From: Desulfobulbus sp. Tol-SR
GTDB lineage: Bacteria; Desulfobacterota; Desulfobulbia; Desulfobulbales; Desulfocapsaceae
Reading direction: 5' to 3'
Length of the DNA: 36,458 nt
NCBI GenBank assembly: GCA_000769715.1
Contig: JROS01000062.1
Span: forward strand, 14,373 to 50,830
Position numbers and translations under genes: made by a program. Position 1 is the first letter of the stretch. Each line of letters begins with the position of its first letter. Positions 33,880 through 36,458 of this stretch are shown piece by piece. The notes under the pieces were generated by a model. The model saw only the letters and a list, made by a program, of their open reading frames with translations, searched no databases and was not told where the DNA came from.

Positions 33880-34050
33880 TCATCGCGACCAATGCCCTGC
33901 CTTTACGCCCTTTCATGCTCTGTCATCTCGACCTTCCCCCGCTGTCATCTCGAACGCAGTGAGAGATCTCATGCAGCCATCAACCGCCACAAGAAAGGCA
34001 TCCTCGGAAACACGAGATTTCTCGCTTCGCTTCGAAATGACTGCGGGGGG
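33880..34050. repeat. Complete hairpin element (copy C) with two extra arms
   Basis: Core element 33936-34050, almost identical to copy B over its whole length (for example GGAAACAC for GGCAACAC). An extra left arm with core at 33924 lies 22 bp upstream, and a more distant one sits at 33880-33892. A weak further arm, GGCATCTCGACC, follows. Confidence 0.92.
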
Positions 34051-34514
34051 CGGCATCTCGACCATCGCCCTATCGGGAACGACGAGATTTATCGCTACCG
34101 CTCGAAACAGGGATCCACTCGAAAACAAGCATGGAACATAAGAACAACGAAACTCCAATTACGATATCAACAAGCTGAATACCGAAATTGAGCTTGGTAC
34201 GACGAAACACCCCCTCTCCTTCCTTCTGAACTATCCCCCCAACCCCCTCCCAATTCATCATTTTCATCGCCACATTAGCTTTTCTTTACCATCCAACAAT
34301 CTAATTATACATACTTTTCACAAGATCGTGCAAATCGGGCCGTCAATTAATCCACACAGGTATGGAATTTGCTAGAGATCGTTACTGATACTCATAAACA
34401 TCCGGAAAATCGGGCAATACGATGTCCACTCCAGATCCTATTGAATAATTGCCTGCACGTCCGGTCCCGTCTTTCAGGATGGGATAACATCACCTCCAAG
34501 CAAACGAACCTATC
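34051..34514. other. Gene-free stretch before the FN3-PKD protein
   Basis: About 460 bp without a credible gene on either strand. The left end contains decayed repeat arms (to about 34110), then AT-rich sequence. I find no clear riboswitch or promoter; the ribosome-binding site before 34515 is also weak. Confidence 0.45.
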
Positions 34515-36134
34515 ATGACAAATACGGCACAAGTTGACACAACATGCAAGACCGAGCGAAGATTCGGATTCTTCAACGCGGCAATCACCATCGCCTTCTG
34601 TATCGCGATGGCCTGCCTCTTCGCAACTACCGATACGTTTGCCAAGGATTATTCGTTCACCTGGTCCGCCAATCCCGAGCCAGTCGAAGGCTACAAGCTC
34701 TACTACAAGAAAGGCGGGGAACCGGTGGCCCCCTTTGACGGAACAGGCGCAATCCAGGGTCCTTCACCGATTACCATTGGAAAACAAACCACCTTCACGA
34801 TCAGTGGCCTGGACGAAAACACGACCTATTACTTCGCCCTGACTGCCGTCAATGGCACTGAAGAAAGCGGCTATTCCGACATCGTCGCCGTGAATGTGAC
34901 AAGCACCGATACCACCTCGCCAACACCGGTTCCGCTGACTGCGGTTATCTCCCCAATCAATCAGACCGGCGTGGCGCCAATCCAACTCGTCTTTGATGGT
35001 TCCCAGTCCACCGGCTACATCAGCAGCTACGAATGGGCCTTCGGGGATGGTGGAACAGCGACAGCTTCTACCGTTTCCCATACCTACCAGGCTGCAGGTT
35101 CATACACTGCGATCTTGACCGTAAAAGATGGAAGTGGATCGACACATCAGAGCAGCATATCGATTACCGTCACCGCCCCCGATCCGATATCGCCGACCGT
35201 TCCCGATGTCCAACCGACTCCCACCGACAACGACAGCCTGGTCGACCAAACAACCACCGATGGGACCATCAGCGCACCAACAACCGACGTGGAGACGCAA
35301 ATACCGGCGGATAATCCAACGGTTGCCGATGACGAAGGCGCGACGGCGGTTATCAATTTTGAGCTGCAGGAAGTGCAGGCCGATTACAAATGGAAAACAG
35401 TGACCTTCAGTCAACCATTTGTCGATCCAGTGGTTGTTGCCGGACCACCGAGTTTTAACGATGCCAAGCCGGCTACTTTAAGGATACGCAACGTCACCTC
35501 GACAGGCTGCGAGATTCGTGTCGATGAATATGAGTATCTGAGAGACAGGCATGCCACCGAGACGTTCGGTATTATCATCATGGAAAAAGGCGTATACGAA
35601 CTGGACAACGGCGCCAAACTCGAGGCAGGCACTTTCACAGGCTCAACATCATTCCAGAAGGTAGTTTTCCAACAGACCTACAACGTTGTCCCGGTCGTAC
35701 TTACCCAGGTACTGACGTATAATGAAGCCTCGGCAGTCACCGGCAGAGTCCGCAACAGCGGCGTGGGTTCATTTGATTATGCACTACAGGAAATGGAAAA
35801 AAACAAAGTTTTCCATAAGGCGGAGACTGTCGGCTATATTGCATGGGAACCTGGCACGGGTACATACGCGGGACTGCTCTACGAAGTTGGGGTTACAGCA
35901 CAAGATGTTACCGATAACTGGTCCGAAATCACCTTCCAAAATGAATTCCCCAGCATGCCACTCTTTATCGCCGGCATGCAGACTACCGCCGAAGCCGACA
36001 CCGCTGCGGTTCGCAGGCAGAGTGTCTCCACCACCACAGCACAGATAAAAATTGAAGAGGAAACCTCAAAAGATGCGGAAACCAGCCATGCTCCCGAGGT
36101 AGTGGGGTACATCACCATCGGTTCAATGCCGTAA
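34515..36134 (+). CDS. Exported FN3-PKD protein with three H-type-lectin-like repeats
   Basis: This 539-residue protein is built from binding modules. A signal peptide of about 43 residues ends in 'DTFA'. A fibronectin type III domain (46-130: 'DYSFTWSANPEPVEGYKLYYKK', 'ISGLDENTTYYFALTAVNG') and a PKD domain (141-220: 'EWAFGDGGTAT', 'HTYQAAGSYTAILTVKDG') follow, then a Thr/Pro/Asp linker (221-285). The last 250 residues hold three repeats (about 293-360, 380-448, 468-536). Each has a first strand 'VTFSQPF/VVFQQTY/ITFQNEF', a 'P+VV' strand, and an ending 'A-E-T/V-x-G-Y-I' (first copy 'ATETFGIIIMEKG'). This is the pattern of H-type lectin (discoidin-like) folds. It should bind sugars or proteins outside the cell. 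A strong terminator follows. Confidence 0.8.
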   Translation: MTNTAQVDTTCKTERRFGFFNAAITIAFCIAMACLFATTDTFAKDYSFTWSANPEPVEGYKLYYKKGGEPVAPFDGTGAIQGPSPITIGKQTTFTISGLDENTTYYFALTAVNGTEESGYSDIVAVNVTSTDTTSPTPVPLTAVISPINQTGVAPIQLVFDGSQSTGYISSYEWAFGDGGTATASTVSHTYQAAGSYTAILTVKDGSGSTHQSSISITVTAPDPISPTVPDVQPTPTDNDSLVDQTTTDGTISAPTTDVETQIPADNPTVADDEGATAVINFELQEVQADYKWKTVTFSQPFVDPVVVAGPPSFNDAKPATLRIRNVTSTGCEIRVDEYEYLRDRHATETFGIIIMEKGVYELDNGAKLEAGTFTGSTSFQKVVFQQTYNVVPVVLTQVLTYNEASAVTGRVRNSGVGSFDYALQEMEKNKVFHKAETVGYIAWEPGTGTYAGLLYEVGVTAQDVTDNWSEITFQNEFPSMPLFIAGMQTTAEADTAAVRRQSVSTTTAQIKIEEETSKDAETSHAPEVVGYITIGSMP

Positions 36135-36208
36135 GTAATGACATCTCCGAAATAACCGTAACGGCATCTGGCAGACGGTACCCCTTTTGTGAAAATCGAG
36201 CACTACTC

Positions 36209-36256
36209 AAAACATCAGCCCATTCAGGCCACACCAGAATGGGCTGATGTTTTTTT
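36209..36256 (+). terminator. Strong rho-independent terminator
   Basis: CATCAGCCCATTC (36213-36225) pairs perfectly with GAATGGGCTGATG (36237-36249) around an 11-nt loop, followed by T7. AAAA before the stem also lets it work on the other strand. Confidence 0.95.
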
Positions 36257-36458
36257 GTTTCGCAAATTGCAGGCCCACAGGCCCGAATGAACGGCAGCCG
36301 ACCTATTACCTCCTTGAGATCGACGAGACCGTAAACACTACCCATGCCGCAACCGGCGCCCAATCCTTGACCACCCACCCCCAATCGCCGCATTAATAAA
36401 TTTGTATATAACCGAACTATTGTTATACTAGGCAAATTCAGTAATGTCCGGTTAGAAA
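36257..36458. other. Right end of the window, no gene seen
   Basis: No credible coding region is seen. Near 36400-36430 AT-rich sequence with a TTATACT box may be a promoter for a gene beyond the window. Confidence 0.35.

Noticed and set aside
34381..34514. Cyclic di-GMP riboswitch before the exported FN3-PKD gene
   Set aside because: I looked for it because of the PilZ genes, but the conserved GEMM core sequences are not present.
36112..36435. Minus-strand frame of 107 codons at the right end
   Set aside because: It runs through the terminator stem, has no signature and overlaps the end of the FN3-PKD gene.

Overview
The window looks like a chromosomal segment of a Gram-negative, GC-rich bacterium, most likely Desulfobacterota (the former Deltaproteobacteria, perhaps Desulfobulbales or Desulfuromonadales). 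This is inferred from the gene mix: an amt-amt-glnB-glnD cluster beside a short class I-alpha glutamine synthetase, several PilZ proteins, a UPF0280 protein, and a CysM-CysS fusion. No rRNA or other decisive taxonomic marker is present.

Layout. (1) 1-3.8 kb is an AT-richer accessory stretch with three small exported proteins (golvesin-like, unknown, STN-domain), a macrodomain hydrolase and two tRNAs (Ser-CGA, Arg-UCU), all on the minus strand. (2) 4.2-14.4 kb is a housekeeping block on the minus strand: a cysteine synthase fused to a cysteinyl-tRNA synthetase-like domain, a DciA/DUF721 protein, glnA with its terminator, and the likely operon amt2-amt1-glnB-glnD. Together the last genes take up ammonium, sense nitrogen status through PII and its uridylylation, and assimilate ammonium. 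(3) 14.9-20.5 kb holds a PilZ protein and sugar-nucleotide genes: manC/algA and a phosphomannomutase (GDP-mannose), then divergent rfbA and rfbD (dTDP-rhamnose; rfbB and rfbC are not in the window). (4) 20.7-24.8 kb has a second PilZ protein, UPF0280, CvpA, a phosphopantetheinyl transferase and MutM. (5) 24.8-33.7 kb is a toxin-antitoxin archipelago: CopG/ParE, MntA with a decapitated HepT, an AAA/DUF4143 ATPase, HigBA followed by an orphan MqsA, a PF09720/ParE pair, and MqsRA with a frameshifted MqsR. It is interrupted by a cyclic-nucleotide-binding + PilZ protein and moeA. (6) 34.5-36.1 kb encodes an exported FN3-PKD protein with three H-type-lectin-like repeats, followed by a strong terminator.

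Intergenic regions from about 17 kb onward are filled with one family of short repeats. The complete form is a hairpin element of about 110 bp (arms GTCATYTCGA...GAGATCTC and the reverse complement). The partial forms are arrays of its arms at a strict period near 22 bp. Three complete copies lie around the last toxin-antitoxin pairs.

The most unusual items are: the CysM-CysRS fusion, whose synthetase half keeps its zinc ligands but has lost both ATP-binding signatures; the arm-array repeat family; the damaged toxin genes with intact antitoxins; and a pair of identical-arm palindromes in front of mqsR.
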